Assembly: GCA_002633025.1 (NCBI GenBank)
Contig: NMRB01000019.1
Span: 395,612-459,611 of the forward strand
Origin: Notospermus geniculatus
Taxonomy: Eukaryota > Nemertea > Pilidiophora > Heteronemertea > Lineidae
Length of the DNA stretch: 64,000 bases
Direction of reading: 5' to 3'
A program made the position numbers and the translations under genes. Numbering within the stretch: position 1 is the first letter of the stretch; each line of letters opens with the position of its first letter. Of this stretch, positions 23,501 to 36,372 are shown one piece after another. The notes beneath the pieces were generated by a model, which saw only the letters and a list, made by a program, of their open reading frames with translations, was not told where the DNA came from and ran no database searches.

Positions 23501-24740
23501 TAAAAGCCATTTTGTTCGGCTTCTCATTGTGTTAGTTGCCTTGCTGACACCAGGAAAAGATTATCACTCCAAGTAGAAACATTGGTGTGGTTCAGCTTCC
23601 AGTGGCAGCCGCACATCTCATGGTAGAAAGCCAACTGTGTTTGACAGCGTGGGTTACACAGGAGACGCCAGTTCTTCTGTGTTTATGTAAGAAAGAAATT
23701 ACGTTGGTAACTGCAGCTATCATACTTTTCTGAATTGCCTCTGATTATGACAGCTAAACCAGTCTGTTCCTAAGAGTCGGAAAGATAAGTGTTGAAAATT
23801 GCTCTTACAGTAGGCTGTTCTGAAATGCCCTCAAGAACGAACTGTGCAGATAACGACGAGACGGAGCCTTGAAAGTTACTTAAATAACCATTGTCACATA
23901 AGTGGTGTATTCTGCATGAAAGATATGTGTTGAAAGTTGCTATTACTTACTAATACCTCTTTAAGAACAAGTTATACAGATAAAAAAAGTGGCTGATATT
24001 TATAAAATATAGCAAATGCTTTTCCTTAAGGTTAAGGTTTTGTAATATACATTTTACATTGCATATTGCTGTGCAAATTTTGAGTAAAAGCATGCCCTAA
24101 TTTTATAAATACCAGCCAATGACAAGACCTAGCCTTGGAAGTTGCTTCTGTGTCAACACTCTCATTATTATATAGGCACATGGTGACAACTTCAATCGCC
24201 ATCACTATACAGCAGGTGTGAGAACATTTGTTGGAATGGCTTCCAATTAGCCATTTCATACATAAATTTGGTTACCCTCATACAAGCACTTTTTGACAAC
24301 ATCCACTATCCAACCAAGACACATGGTGTGCCAATTTCTAAGGAATTCACTTGCCTGTTCACAATGACTGTGACCATGAATTAATCCAACTATCGATCAT
24401 CAGAGGTGGAGTCGCCTAGATCCCCACCAGGGACTCTGGTTACCCTCATGTCAATAATTACATGATATCCTTACATGCAGGGCTATCATTATACTCTGAT
24501 GGATGAGAACACAGGAGGACATTTTGTTGGTTCTTTCATGATCGGTGATTTCGATATTGACTTTTTCACTATTTTGATCTTGATGAACGAGGAATCGTTA
24601 CCCTCAGGAACTTTAATCAACTCAATAAATAGTTTGGAAAGTTCACCCATTCATTCCATTAATGATATCTACCATAAACCTATTGAAAATTATAACTGTA
24701 GTGCAGTTGAGGCCACCTCCTTTTGGGGTTACTTGCTGAT
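20535..24740. other. 4.2 kb without a recognisable gene
   Basis: A single N lies at 20534 just before this stretch. Open frames stay below 100 codons and none carries a motif I can name. No SINE, MITE or satellite was recognised. Confidence 0.4.
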
Positions 24741-24751
24741 GTGCCCAATTT

Positions 24752-25000
24752 GTACAGGCCAATGTACACAACTAGAAGCCAACTAAGCTAGCAAGGTTTT
24801 ATGAATATAGGCTCTGGATTTGAGGGGATGTGGACACAACCGTGTTTCTCCTTTTTGTCTGGATATAAATCCAGGGGGCATGTTCATAAAACCTTGCTAG
24901 GCTTAGTTACAAACTGAGTTACCCAGTTTGTACAGGCCAATGTACAGCACTCGCAACTAAGCTAGCATGCTTAATTTAATGAATGTGGACCCTGGTGTAT
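24752..25000. repeat. Local direct and inverted repeats around AACTAAGCTAGCA
   Basis: AACTAAGCTAGCAAGGTTTT with TATGAATATAGGCTCTGG (24781-24817) is followed by an inverted relative CCAGGGGGCATGTTCATAAA with ACCTTGCTAGGCTTAGTT (24871-24908) and then a second direct relative AACTAAGCTAGCATGC with AATGAATGTGGACCCTGG (24956-24994). GTTTACAGGCC-like TTTGTACAGGCCAATGTACA precedes both direct copies. The GAATATGG / CCATATTC ends recall the palindromic MITE family elsewhere in the window, so this is probably a relative. Confidence 0.65.
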
Positions 25001-25734
25001 GGTGTCCTTAATACAGATTGGTCTTCACACATGTGTCCCAAAAGAGGGAGTGTTCAGCCTCCATCTTGCATCAGAATTCAGAGCTTCCAGTTATATTCTC
25101 CAGAGTATTCACCCCAGACATGAACAAATTACGCCCTCTAGTATGTGAGTGTGAATCAATTCACACCATCCATGCTCACTATGGGAGAAACCCCCAATCA
25201 TGTGATAACACAATTATGATATCCTGGTGGAATTCTGTCCATTATATCTATGTACACTATGAATGCTATCGATTAGCCCCGATGGACTGCTCTAGACGCC
25301 TCCTCTGCTAGGATAAGATCTTGGCTCAAGAAAGCATCTGATTATGTCTTTATTACATTGTCTGCTTATGGGCAGGTCATATCAGGTCATTATCCTGTGA
25401 TACGGGGACAATTAGGCCTAATGATGATGGGGAAGAGGTGGGACGTCTTATCTGGTAATCTGTCGGGGTCTACAAGGCTCATCATTGTCAGGGCCAATAA
25501 TATCAGAACCAATAATGCTGAATTTGGCGCTCGGTTCTCAATTCAATATTTTTTAAATCATTGTCAGGGTTTATCCCCTCTCCTCAATTGACTTGGAGGA
25601 CCTCTCTCTCTCATCAAGATGCTAGGACACAACCATACGTAGAACATAATGATAATGTAATATAAGCTTTATCCAAAATAGAAACACAAAAAACGACACA
25701 CAAGATGATGGTAGTAGTATAGGAAGTCAATTTC

Positions 25735-26120
25735 GCACCTCTGGTGAGGGGTGCAGTGAGGGGGTGCAATGACGTCACTTCCGGTTGTTGACACAAGTAG
25801 GTCAAGCTGACAAAAGAACAAAGGAAGTCTATTGTTCTTGAGAACAATAGGCCAAAGGAATTCTATTGTTATTGGGACAATAGCTATTATTAGAAACGAA
25901 AGGAGCAACGTGACGGTTGTCATGGTAACATGTCAACAAATAGAGGGTTCGAACTGTGATCAATAGATGGCGTTGTTGTGGTTCATTAGATGACCAAAAG
26001 AGGGCGCTCTTTGCGCGGGAAATTCAAATGACATCATTTGCTACCACGTCAGTGGCGTAACAAGCAATAACACTGGTCAGATCGGTCGCTTTAAATAGTT
26101 TGGGGCCCTTAGAAGAGCCG
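25735..26120 (+). promoter_or_regulatory. Dense cluster of promoter/enhancer-type motifs
   Basis: Within 350 bp lie: a perfect CRE, TGACGTCA (25770-25777), overlapping an ETS-like CACTTCCGG; a hairpin of SOX-like words, CTATTGTTCT and AGAACAATAG (25829-25850), and a second looser one (25863-25883); TAGATGGCG (25963-25971, YY1-like); a CTCF-like AAGAGGGCGCTC (about 25998-26009); a good E2F match TTTGCGCGGGAAA (26010-26022); and TTTAAATAG (26090-26098), a TATA-like box about 30 bp before GGTCCTGACTAGGACC. The concentration is unlike the surrounding DNA. A promoter firing rightward is the simplest reading, but no gene recognisable downstream supports it, and a transposon-borne promoter is possible. 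Confidence 0.35.
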
Positions 26121-26313
26121 TTTTGGTCCTGACTAGGACCGTTGTGGCTGTGGCTTGTTGTTGGAAAGGTGGTCTTTGTGCAGCAGGTACCAGGTCATCT
26201 CATCTGGCACTTCGAAAAAGCGTGCTCGACAGGTCTGTAGCAGGAACCAGCACCGGGTTCGACTTGTACCTTGGTGATGTTGAAGCTATCTCGACACATA
26301 TGGCGATGAATTC

Positions 26314-26503
26314 GTTAAAACAAGACATCGATTGTGTTTTATACAGTTTATTCATGCTCTACAAACCCTCACTACTTTGGTTATGCATGCCAAATTGGCG
26401 CAGAGCTGCAGTGTAGTCCTGCAACATCATTTCGGATACTTGGGGGTACATGCACTACTGATGGTTACAATTAATAGGCGTTGCATTACAAAATCCAAAC
26501 CTC
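26314..26503 (+). repeat. ~190-bp dispersed repeat, copy 1
   Basis: The segment from GTTAAAACAAGACATCGATTG to AAAATCCAAACCTC is almost identical to 60437-60628, and its first half matches, reversed, 51594-51690 (CTCACTACTTTGGTTATGCA and its complement). Family unknown; no coding or terminal structure recognised. Confidence 0.85.
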
Positions 26504-28214
26504 GTTTTCTCAACTCTTTTGTACTTTAACATCATTCATGACAAATGACGCAGTTTTATCTGGGAACATGGTATCTATGATATCTTTGGTTATAACGCCA
26601 TCTATCCATGAAAAAGAATATAGTGTATGATCCACACATGGTGGTTATTGCGTTCTGCAACTGTCTTTTATTAAATGCCCAGTGTGTGACATTTGTGTTC
26701 ATTGAGTTGACGACATGTTTCGACTGTGGCGGTAAACTGAAACATGTTCACCCAAGTATCCGAAATGATACAGTCTCAAATCACCTCAGACCACTGGTTA
26801 GCTTCCCACCCAAGGCTTCCCTTCGATAACTTCCATAGTAACTCACCTAATTCATTTGCCTGTGGCCACTATTAGTACCCAGCCACTCCAACCCCAAGGA
26901 CTGGCATTATCATAGATGTATGAGAACTGGGGATAATCAAATTTTGGTGATTTAGGTAGCCTATGTCTGTGTGAATATCTATGCTGTGTTGGTTGTGGAA
27001 GTGTGCCTTTGAATTGTAGCCTTACCCATTGAAGCTAACACTGACGAGGTTTGCCTTCTTACCAAGACCTACTTTTTCCATTCGACCATTTGAGCTTTGC
27101 CCACAAACTCATCTAGAAATCAGATTCACCTTTACTCTGCCTACTTTATTCTGTACATTTCCTGTATACATTATGTGTTGATCTTGCCAACAGTCTCTCT
27201 CCGAAGCCTTACATTGTATTTGCCATTTTGTAGAACACGCTATGAAAAGACTACTTAGTGAATTATCATGCTTTTCCCTTAAAAGTTCAGTTCCGGTTTA
27301 TCAAACTAACATTGCCTAGAGTTGGTTCTCCCTTACGGCAAGGTTGTGTATGCTATTTCACGCTAAATTGATTTCATAACTAATTGCACAAGATACAAGG
27401 TTGTTAGTAGAACATCAATAGACTGACTGTGATAATGATGTTATTGGAGGTGTTTTTTTCTTTCAATGAGCTGCTGTTTACGCTGTTGAAAATCACTGAA
27501 CAGGATAGAATTGAATATGTTTATGTTGTTCATGTATTCAATGTGAGAGAATGATTTAAACTCCACCCTCCAAATTGAAACATGAATATCAGAATGAAAA
27601 CATGGCTGCCGTCACGTATACCTTCTCCAAATATAGTTTGGCTTTATATGTCAGTCCACGGATGTCTATTCAGTGACCTCTTCATGATGGTTCTGAAATC
27701 TGAGCAAGCTGCCATATTGCATAGGCTAGCATGATATTGCACAGGCTAGCAGCTGCCTTTGGTCAAAGCATGTCATGAAATATCTCCTTTTATCAAGTTC
27801 GTATTTTAATTTCAAACCTGTTTGTTATAGTTGTTTTTTCCCCAACAAGTCCAGATTAACTTGATCTGACAACTTTTCCAACTCCCAACCAGAGTTGTCC
27901 CCTTCTTTAAGACCCGAAATAGTTTTGCCAAGCTGGTTGAAGTGTGTTATATTTGAAATAGTATACATTTGTCCCTTCAACTGTTTTTAAATCACTTATC
28001 ATTGAAAGCAAACGGAGCCAAAATCAATATCTAAAGTTCTTTTGAACTTCAATATCGCGAACTAATGGCCTGGTGAATTGTTTATGCAATCCCGATATAA
28101 AACTGCAGCCTGTGAACATTTACAGGAGTTTTTACATGTTGTCTCTAATCGTTTGACAAGCACTTTCACATTTTGCGAGGCAAAGCAATACCACTGAGAA
28201 TACCACATTTTGGG
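26504..28214. other. 1.7 kb without a recognisable gene
   Basis: Only frames below 75 codons are present. A short direct repeat of TGCATAGGCTAGCA / TGCACAGGCTAGCA lies near 27720-27752. Otherwise nothing recognised. Confidence 0.4.
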
Positions 28215-28300
28215 CTGTAGTCAGATTGGTGCAGTGGAAACATCAGAACTGTCACCTCCGATGTTCTGGGTTCAATCCCCGGTGGGACCCTTCATATGAT
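28215..28300 (+). mobile_element. SINE head with tRNA-like promoter
   Basis: TGGTGCAGTGG at 28227-28237 fits the RNA polymerase III A box, and GGTTCAATCCC at 28269-28279 fits the B box, with tRNA-like spacing. The intervening sequence does not make a good cloverleaf, so this is a tRNA-derived SINE head and not a tRNA gene. The tail runs to about 28384, where the AGCTCAC repeat begins. Confidence 0.7.
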
Positions 28301-28384
28301 CGAGAGGCCAACTGTCTTTGGTACTGCAACTTTTGTGCTGGCTCTCTGGTGTCCTTCTACTGTTTGCTAAATTTGCCCATTGTT

Positions 28385-28986
28385 AGCTCACCCGTGAGCT
28401 TTCGTCGTGGCGCAGCGTCCGTCGTCGTCCATTAGCAGGGCACGTTTCGTAACCACTGGAGCTATTGATCTGAAACTTGGTACATTTTATACCCCTAGGT
28501 CAGATGACTTATAACACCAAGTTTCGGTCCGATTCGATTCTCGGCTTGGCCTCCAGGTGGCCAAAACCAAAACCACAAAAAGTGCAATAACTCCTGAACT
28601 AATGACTGGATCATCTCCAAATTTTTATCATAGGTGTATCTAATTAGGATACATAACATATGTAACGGGTTTTTGATTTGACCTACTTTTCAAGGTCGCA
28701 GAGGTCAAAGTTCTACAAAAGTAACGAACCCGCCACAGTTCTTCATTATTTCACCGAGCGCCTTCATATCTTGCATAAACGTGTATTAGAGGGGTACCTT
28801 CAAAAATACTGAGTTTCGGCCCCATCGGACATCCAATATGGCCGCCAGGTGGCATAACCCAAAAATCATTGAAGTCCTGCAACTTGGGAATGACTTGACC
28901 CAGACTGCTCATACATGTACCTCTCTCTGTCATTACACTATTTTGTCCAAACGGGTGAGCACATGGTCCATGGACCGTTTCATTTC
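28385..28986 (+). repeat. AGCTCAC...GTGAGC dispersed repeat, copy 1
   Basis: It starts with a hairpin AGCTCACCCGTGAGCT, then GTCCGTCG repeats and GGGCACGTTTCGTAACCACT, and ends near GGGTGAGCACATGGTCCATG. A second copy is at 60635-61115. Inside are two diverged versions of a module TTTCGG...TCGG...GGCC(N)CCAGGTGGC (28522-28565 and 28814-28860). Similar repeats are widespread in molluscs and other marine invertebrates. No protein is encoded; it is probably non-autonomous. Confidence 0.82.
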
Positions 28987-31900
28987 TATAGAGCTATACG
29001 GCGTTGTATTTGGTGCTCAGCTTGCGTTTCTGTTCCGTGATTTCATGCACTCAGCCCAGCAATTCTTGGCAGACCGTCACTGAACATGACTGTAGTACAC
29101 AGTTCCATGTGCATTATGAACGAAATATTCATTCAAGTCCCCGAGTAGAGAATTAGTTGACATAGAAAACAAGTTATTGTTATCCTGCACCGTAGTCTTA
29201 TTGTCCAGCACAGGGCCAGAATTATGGGATATGAATATATCTGGTATTGATTATTGTGAGACAACGTTCAGAATATTATGAAGTGGTACTTAGGTGTGAG
29301 TGGGCTTGAAAATAATGGAAAAAAGGAGTCGGTGCTTGTATCAACATGAAGTTGATCAATACTATAGCATGTGTATGTGGCTTAAATCTCATAAGGAATT
29401 TACTCTACCTTTGCATCGCTGTACCCAAATAAGATCTGGGAGTTATTTTAAAAATCTCAATGAAGTTTCCTGCTTTATGAAACTCCATGACCGACTGCCT
29501 TTACCAGTCTTGATGACTTTTACCATAGTTTTAGCTGGTTGTAGAATTCCACCCCATCCTTGACGCCCAGACTTGGCTGTGAGCTAGATACATCAACTCC
29601 CATCCAATGTACACTTATCTCCTTAGCATGTAATAATGCTGTGGTATAAAGATGAATTCAAATTAAAGCACTTGTTTTCAAAGTTTAAAACTGTGAATAA
29701 GAATGTTCTTTTATTAGGTTTTGAAATTGACTGCCCGTTTTCTTGCGTTTTGAACTAATAAACCACAATGTTAAGTTGGAAGTGATGCTGAAGTGAACAT
29801 GACAATTTGCTCTCAGAAAGGAATAAAATTTCGGTTTTAGTCTGAAGAGGAATTAAAGTTGCTGCATGCAAGTTGACTTTCTGTGAGAAATTCAGCCGTA
29901 GAGAGCTCGGGCAGTCGTTTGTGTCACTATTAAGGATCCATCAATGGTAAATTGCCAATTGGGAGCCATCTTGAACAAGAAAACGTCACGTGGAAGAGCA
30001 CCTTAAGAGTTTGGCTTACAGGGAGAACGATAATGCTGCTTATAGAGAATTTTTCATGAAGGAAGTGTCCTGGAACCGTCCAGGATTATGTGAAAAGAAA
30101 CAGCTTTCCTGTGTTTGGTGAATTATAGGTGTCATCTCTCTCAAAGTTGGACACTCTACTTTTGTCAAGTGTATATTGCACCAAAGGCCCGATATCAAAG
30201 CACACATACGAAATCTCAGCGAGGACATCTCTCTGGGCCATGTCATATGTTAGCTCATCCCTGTGAGTTCTCTGTCCGCAGCACTGCACACAGATGATTT
30301 CCAATCTCACACTCAAAGGCATGACTTTGTATGTATGCTGCCAGGCCATTTCAGTGAGGTGATCACACTGAGATGATATCTCAGGCGTAGTGTAAGTTTG
30401 CTGTGTACACAAAGTTCCCATGCCCAGGCCAGCTCAACCCACGTTTTCCACAAAAACATGCCGATAATTCTCCTTTCTCAGAGAGTAGTCGTAAGCGGTT
30501 CGTGGGTCGGTTTTACTGAGTGCAGTCAAGTCCAAATCCTATTGGAAATGTGACAAAACTTGAGCCAACAAGAGGCATTTAAGTGGATGACACCGATAAC
30601 TTGAGAGCAAGTAAAAATACTAATACTTGTCATTTTGTGCTTAGAGGAATGCACACAACATGAACTGTTGGCAAAGGTTGATAGCTTGAGGGGAGGGGAG
30701 TGGTGTTAAGAACAGGAGAGTAATGATTGTGTTGGATGCATCTCCTGTGCATTCATCTCTCCTTAGGCACTGAGAGGTTCATTATTAAAGGAAACTATAA
30801 ATGCTTTGTATCGTGCCAATAATAATGTTTCCATCTTAATTGACAACAAAAAGTAAAAATGTCATCCATTAATGAGTTCAACGGTATGAGCTTCTCATCC
30901 TTCACTTTACAAAACCTTTGCCTTTTTTCTTCCCGTTATATACCTTGTAATTTTCAATGCAGGCACCGTTGTATTTTTCACCGATACCTTCAGGGCCTCA
31001 TCTGTTATGCAGAACTAATATTTACTTTCAGAATGAGGAGGATGAATCAATTGTTAGTTCATTCAAATGCTATTAGATCAGCATAATAGTTGCGAGTTTT
31101 TATCATCAACCTGTAGGCATCATCTGATAAGCGTGATATCTGAGGAAAGTTTGCCTTGCTCCTGGAGAGCTTCTTCGTTTTGACAAATGACGTTAGATCT
31201 GTCCTTGGTTGACGGTGATAGGCCTGGTAGAGGCTCTCACATACGCGTGGCGTTTTTAAATGTTCTCACCATCTGTGAGTGCATGTTCCCCTTCTTTTTC
31301 ATGTATTGTCTGACATGTCTGATGGAATTAGCTGCAACTTGGAAATAGGGGACAGACAAAAATCCTGTTGGACTGTCTACCAGTGTTTCCCCAAAAATAA
31401 AAGGAAATAGAAAATACTGAAATACAATAAGAGGAAACACTGACCGAAATACTGGCTGTTGTTGCACCAGCTCTCAGAAGAGTGGATCAGAATCAAGGAA
31501 GGAATATCCTTGGAGTGACCTCAAACCTGTGGTCCCCCTATCCGACATGTCGTACAGTGTGCTGCCCCCCCCCCAAGTTGTCCAGGTCGTTTGTCTCCTA
31601 TTTCATCAACCGGAGTAACGACTCTGGCACCTCCCTCTGTTTCATCAAAAGGAATATCCAACATCAGGACCTGTCAGTGTCACCTGTGATGAATCTAAGT
31701 TCAGATTATTTTATGCCCAAAGTAGTCTGGAATAAAGAACACGAGATCCCGAAAAGAGTCTCTTGGTGATGACATCTCATCGCACCAATGAAGTTTCTGA
31801 GTCAATAAGTTGAAACTTGAAAACTTTATCTTCTGAAGATTGAACTGCAGCCTACACAGTTAAGAACTGTTCTTTAAGTGTTGTAATTGGTAAAGATAAT

Positions 31901-33060
31901 TAAAATGGTGAGATGTGGCTTTCATGATTACCAAAGTCTGGCAAACATTCACACGCTCTATTCCTCGTCACGATCATAATTTGTAGGTTCAAATCACTTC
32001 ATCTCAATCATTTATGAAATTTAATCAAGTGTTGAGTGGCTACTTTTAATTAAAAGCCTGCACATTAAAGTAGTCCAGTGAATTACTTTGAAGGGTTTTT
32101 TGGAAGTGGGAGATGTACTCCACACACTTCATTGAAAAGCCGTTGCTCCCTGCGTCATAAAATTTGATAGTAAATATAAACTATTTTCTCTTTTCACCAA
32201 TTTTTGGAGCTGAAGTATTGAACTAGTAGGCAGAAGGCCCATGGTTGCTAATTGCCACTGTATTATTAGACTCGGTTTGGGCCTTTATGCCACATTATGC
32301 CTTTCCTTTGCCAGCTCATTAATGCTTTCTCGCTGGCAGGGATGGCAACTCTGATTGTGTAGGTAAAACGCCTAGCTAATCTCCAGCAGCAGTAAGTCTG
32401 CTGCTCCCCACGCAGGAAGTTGGAAAGCAGCCAGGGACAATAATCCTCACCTAAAAACACACTGGTGGCGACTGGCATCGCAGTGTCCCACCAAAATGAT
32501 ACTGGGATGAAGAAGACACTGAACAGGTACCAAGAGAACACTGCCCTGCCAGTGTCTATGACACCAGAATGACAATGAGAAAGGGCAAGGCACCATACCG
32601 GTAATGGGAAATCTTGTAATATTTCATGATGACGCTAGAATGGTACTGGGAGATCTGTACAAGTCTCAATCATGTCAATGTGGGGCAGTCTCCGGCAATG
32701 GTGGTGAGTCCCCGGCCTGGGTGGAATTGGTCAGCGTAAAACCTGTGACCATTACAAAAAATGGCATGAATAGTTTGCCACTTAGACTCATCCACCAACT
32801 TTTTCTTGCAATTTACACACAGAAACACGCTTATATTGCATCAAAAGTCGATTCTCATCACTATTTTATACCTGTGATCCCTTGTAAACAGTTTTTGGTG
32901 TGGTAACTTTGTTATTTACTCCAAGTTGAGATGGTTTTCCACCATCTCATGATCTGCCATGCCTGCCAGGGGGCCTATAGGCCATATTGTGTTCACCATT
33001 TGGTCTAGCCAAGAAAGCTCCTAAAACCGTTGATGTAAGCAGGTGACAATGCCATCTCTC
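28987..33060. other. 4 kb with no certain gene; one possible ORF
   Basis: The only frame that looks at all protein-like is 30086-30421 minus (listed separately). A C10 run lies at 31566-31575. No repeats were recognised, although diverged elements could be missed by eye. Confidence 0.4.
30086..30421 (-). CDS. Possible small ORF or first exon, unknown product
   Basis: A 111-codon frame starts at an ATG in a fair context (GGGCATGGG) and ends in TAA. Composition is balanced, with a CVQCCGQ cysteine group near residue 47 and an acidic/basic middle (HRDELTYDMAQRDVLAE). There is no signal peptide, membrane segment or domain I can name. ORFs of this length occur by chance in 64 kb, so the evidence is only composition and start context. 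Confidence 0.2.
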   Translation of the reverse strand: MGTLCTQQTYTTPEISSQCDHLTEMAWQHTYKVMPLSVRLEIICVQCCGQRTHRDELTYDMAQRDVLAEISYVCFDIGPLVQYTLDKSRVSNFERDDTYNSPNTGKLFLFT

Positions 33061-33135
33061 TTGGAACATGGTGCAGTAGGGCCTATCACATCAAAGGGTT
33101 TGGGTTCGATTCTCAGTTTGACCATGTGAGAGAGT
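33061..33135 (+). mobile_element. SINE head with tRNA-like promoter
   Basis: TGGTGCAGTAG at 33069-33079 (A box) and GGTTCGATTCT at 33103-33113 (B box) are spaced as in tRNA-derived SINEs. It resembles the head at 28215 in the A box. The tail is not clear. Confidence 0.65.
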
Positions 33136-34224
33136 GAAGATGATTATAAGTTCACCCTGCCCGATGTGAAATTGTCCAATATTGTCTACAGATTTGTGAA
33201 GTCAAGATAATGAAATCGAAACAGAAGATAACATTTAGCTACAACAAAATGTTATCGAATATTGGCTGCCTTCTCTTCCCTCCTTCCTTTAAGTGTCTCA
33301 ATATAAATTGAGTTGTTGGCACACCTCCAAATTGCTGATGGGCATGCTCTTACGCTGGTGTCAACAACTGATCCTCGACATAACCTGGATAATACATGTA
33401 ACTGCGATTTTGTGCTGCGTAGAATGCTACGCTTGCCGAAGACTGCAGGACACACCATTGAATGACAACACCCTACTTACTATTGATAGTAACATCCCAT
33501 TGTATTGAATCCCAAGGCTGTAATCACACCCATGCTGCCCGTTACTTAACATGGACAACGTGCATGTACCTTCATTGAGAAAACACCAGCAGATTTCTGA
33601 GAGAGATTCCAAAATATCCCTGACAATTGGTTAAAATCCATGACACTCTATCAGATTAGTCAGAATTATCTCAATAATAACCCAAGCAGAAGAGAACTTA
33701 CAATTTCCTAGTGATTTCCAATGTTCACTTATATCCTCTTGATCATGTCTCGCCCATTTCTAGGCTGAACTAAATCCATGACACGGCACAATGCCATTAT
33801 ATGTCGAGGCACACATGAATAATTCACTCGTTAGCTCTCTGCGTGGCGTTCTGGTGAGATCGTTGGTGGTTCTCAGCAGAGTCGTGGATCTTACTGCGAG
33901 AGAGGAAGGTGTTACACGTGGTGGAGGTGGCCTCAATGTTGTCATCTGTTCATTGAAGTTCCACAGATTTGTTTTGAAATTCTCCGCTCTCTACGATTGT
34001 CGTTGGTTTAACTCAGTGAAGGAACCATTTGCAGGGGTAAATGAATTTTTTTCAGTGTCCCATCATGGCCTTGGCTGTCTCAGGTTGGTAATGGCCTATC
34101 ATCATTCACTGTGTTTACAGTAGGCTATTATCGTAAGCATTATTGGCCCTGGTAAGTATATGGAAGAGACTGTTTCAAGCAACTCATGTTCCTAACCTGG
34201 ACATATTGGACAAAGGCACAAGGT

Positions 34225-34362
34225 ACACGTCACCATGACTTACCGTCCCATACGATGGACGGCGAAGAGCGAGGGATAGGTGATCCCATTTGGTTCGGGC
34301 GGGTTTCGAACCCGGGACCTGCCGCTTTCTAAGCGGAAGTGATAAACACAAAGTATCAGGCA
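34225..34362 (-). mobile_element. SINE head, minus strand
   Basis: On the minus strand GCGGCAGGTCCCGGGTTCGA with AACC matches the B box (plus-strand GGTTTCGAACC at 34302-34312) and is the same block seen in the SINE at 63510-63690 (GCGGCAGGTCCCGGGTTCGA). The following CCAAATGGGATCA corresponds to CCATATGGGATTA there, so they are one family. The A-box side is diverged. Confidence 0.7.
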
Positions 34363-34365
34363 CTT

Positions 34366-36372
34366 CTGAACTATCAGGAGTCTTGAGTGTTCTGACATAT
34401 CGGTCTTCTCATGACACTTGCGTAACAATGGTTACCGATATTATGACATATCATTCTGCTCATAATACCAGTGTAACACGATGACATTGCTACCCGGTAG
34501 TGTCAACCTCAGGTGATGATGGCACAACTCCTGTATCAACAGGTGTTAGATGGAAGATTTCTTCATTGAGAACCCTCGCTGTCACACCTCTCATTACATG
34601 TCTTCCTCAAGCAAGACCATCGACATGGTAGTGAAAAACTGATACCAGAATTCTATTTGTATTCTGTCATCATTTGGCCTTCGGCATGACAAACCAAGTG
34701 GCTCTCTCAAGGAAGATAGAAAAAAGCAAGTCTTGTCGTTTTCTTCTGTGATCTGTCAGAGGAACTAGCTTACTCAAAGAAACCCTAGAATCCAAACCCT
34801 GTTGGATTCTCTTCGCAATATTCATCATTTTTCATGTCATTTCTGTCAATAATGATCCTCTGATTCATAAAAGAATCAAGGTACATGTACAGGGGTTTTT
34901 AGATGCAACTTGAGATGTTGTTAGAGTGGTGGAGGTCTCCAGTGCTGTCCATCAGAAGACCCACCATGCCCCATCTGAGCTAACATAACGGTATGCCTTC
35001 TCAGGTGACTGTATATATGAAGCATCTTGATTAGGCAACTTGTGTTATCAGGCATCATATTGTCTGAGGCACTTCACCTGGGCCACTGTAGTCTGATCAC
35101 CAGCGTGATGGCCAGAAGCATGGTACCAAAAGAACCTTCTTTCCTTGGCACCAAATTCGTCAAGAATAACGGGAGTTGTAGGGGCATGGAAAAATTGCCA
35201 GTGATACAGCTCGACTTTCTTGACCGTTGGATAACAAATAGTGGTGCTGTTTGGTGGACCTTTGTGGTTTGACTAACTCACCACTGAAGAGGAGGCATAA
35301 AGACTCGATGTCAAAAATATAGCTGTCAGACATTGGCAGCTCCTGAAGAATGTGAACCAGCCTGGCTGGCGAAGAGCCAAACAATGGCTATCGCGTGATA
35401 GACTTCTGATCAACTGATCAGGAAGTTTTGTCGGATGTCAATATATTCATCACAGCATCAGCATTATTCCCATGAGTGTGGGTGTTGTGACAAATGTCTG
35501 ATGTCTTAATCAGCGCCAAGCAATGGCCTTGGTCAATGACTGAATACTCTCTCCTGGGATTCCATGGGGAATCCGTAGTTGACCAGGTGGCCTAAATGAA
35601 ACATTATACTCATCATCCGATGGCCTTGATGCTCTCTTATGAAAGTCTTTTGAGACATAGTGGCTTAAAAAGAGAACCACTCATCATCCGGTGGCATTGA
35701 TGTATGATTTGATGCTCTCTTCATGAAAGTCCATGGAGACTTGCTTGCTCGATCAGATAACCTAAGGAAATCCATACTCATCAACCCTATCTATAATCTT
35801 TGCTACAAATGTAAATGATAGGGTATTTTGGGAGGGGATGATATTCCTAACTCCCCAAAATTGACAAGCTTACCTGTATAGAAGTGTATTCTTCTTCAAC
35901 TCCAAGGCAATTCGAGCTTGATGTTCACAATGTGATCTTCCACTTCAGGAGCTTGGGTTGCCCTGGTACCTGGTCCAAGCCTGCATGAGTAGAGGAAGTA
36001 ACACTTATTCCAATCCTTTTCAAGTAAATCCACAAACTATTGAAAACGTTTTCTGTTTGCGGTAGTTGTGAGATAATCAAGGATACAGGTCCTACCTCAA
36101 CCTTGATAGCAGAATATATTCCAGTGTGTCCACTTCTGATGCAATTTATCGCATGCCTTCTTCCTCTGGTTGCTTTCTAAAAGGATGTGTGTAAACTGTC
36201 TCGATTATTATGCTTGCTTAAAGTATGACCCACCATACAGGAGGCAAGGTAGCAACAGAATAGTCAGCACCATGCAACTGCCCCAACACTGTGATCAGAA
36301 TAGACCATACCAATTATGGTGACAATACAACTACTCTTGCATGAAGTGCTTACATCTCACTTTCCACCCCTC
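34366..36372. other. 2 kb without a recognisable gene
   Basis: A diverged two-copy repeat lies at about 35611-35735 (CTCATCATCCGATGGCCTTG / CTCATCATCCGGTGGCATTG, each followed by GATGCTCTCTT and ATGAAAGTC). No open frame above 85 codons. Confidence 0.4.
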
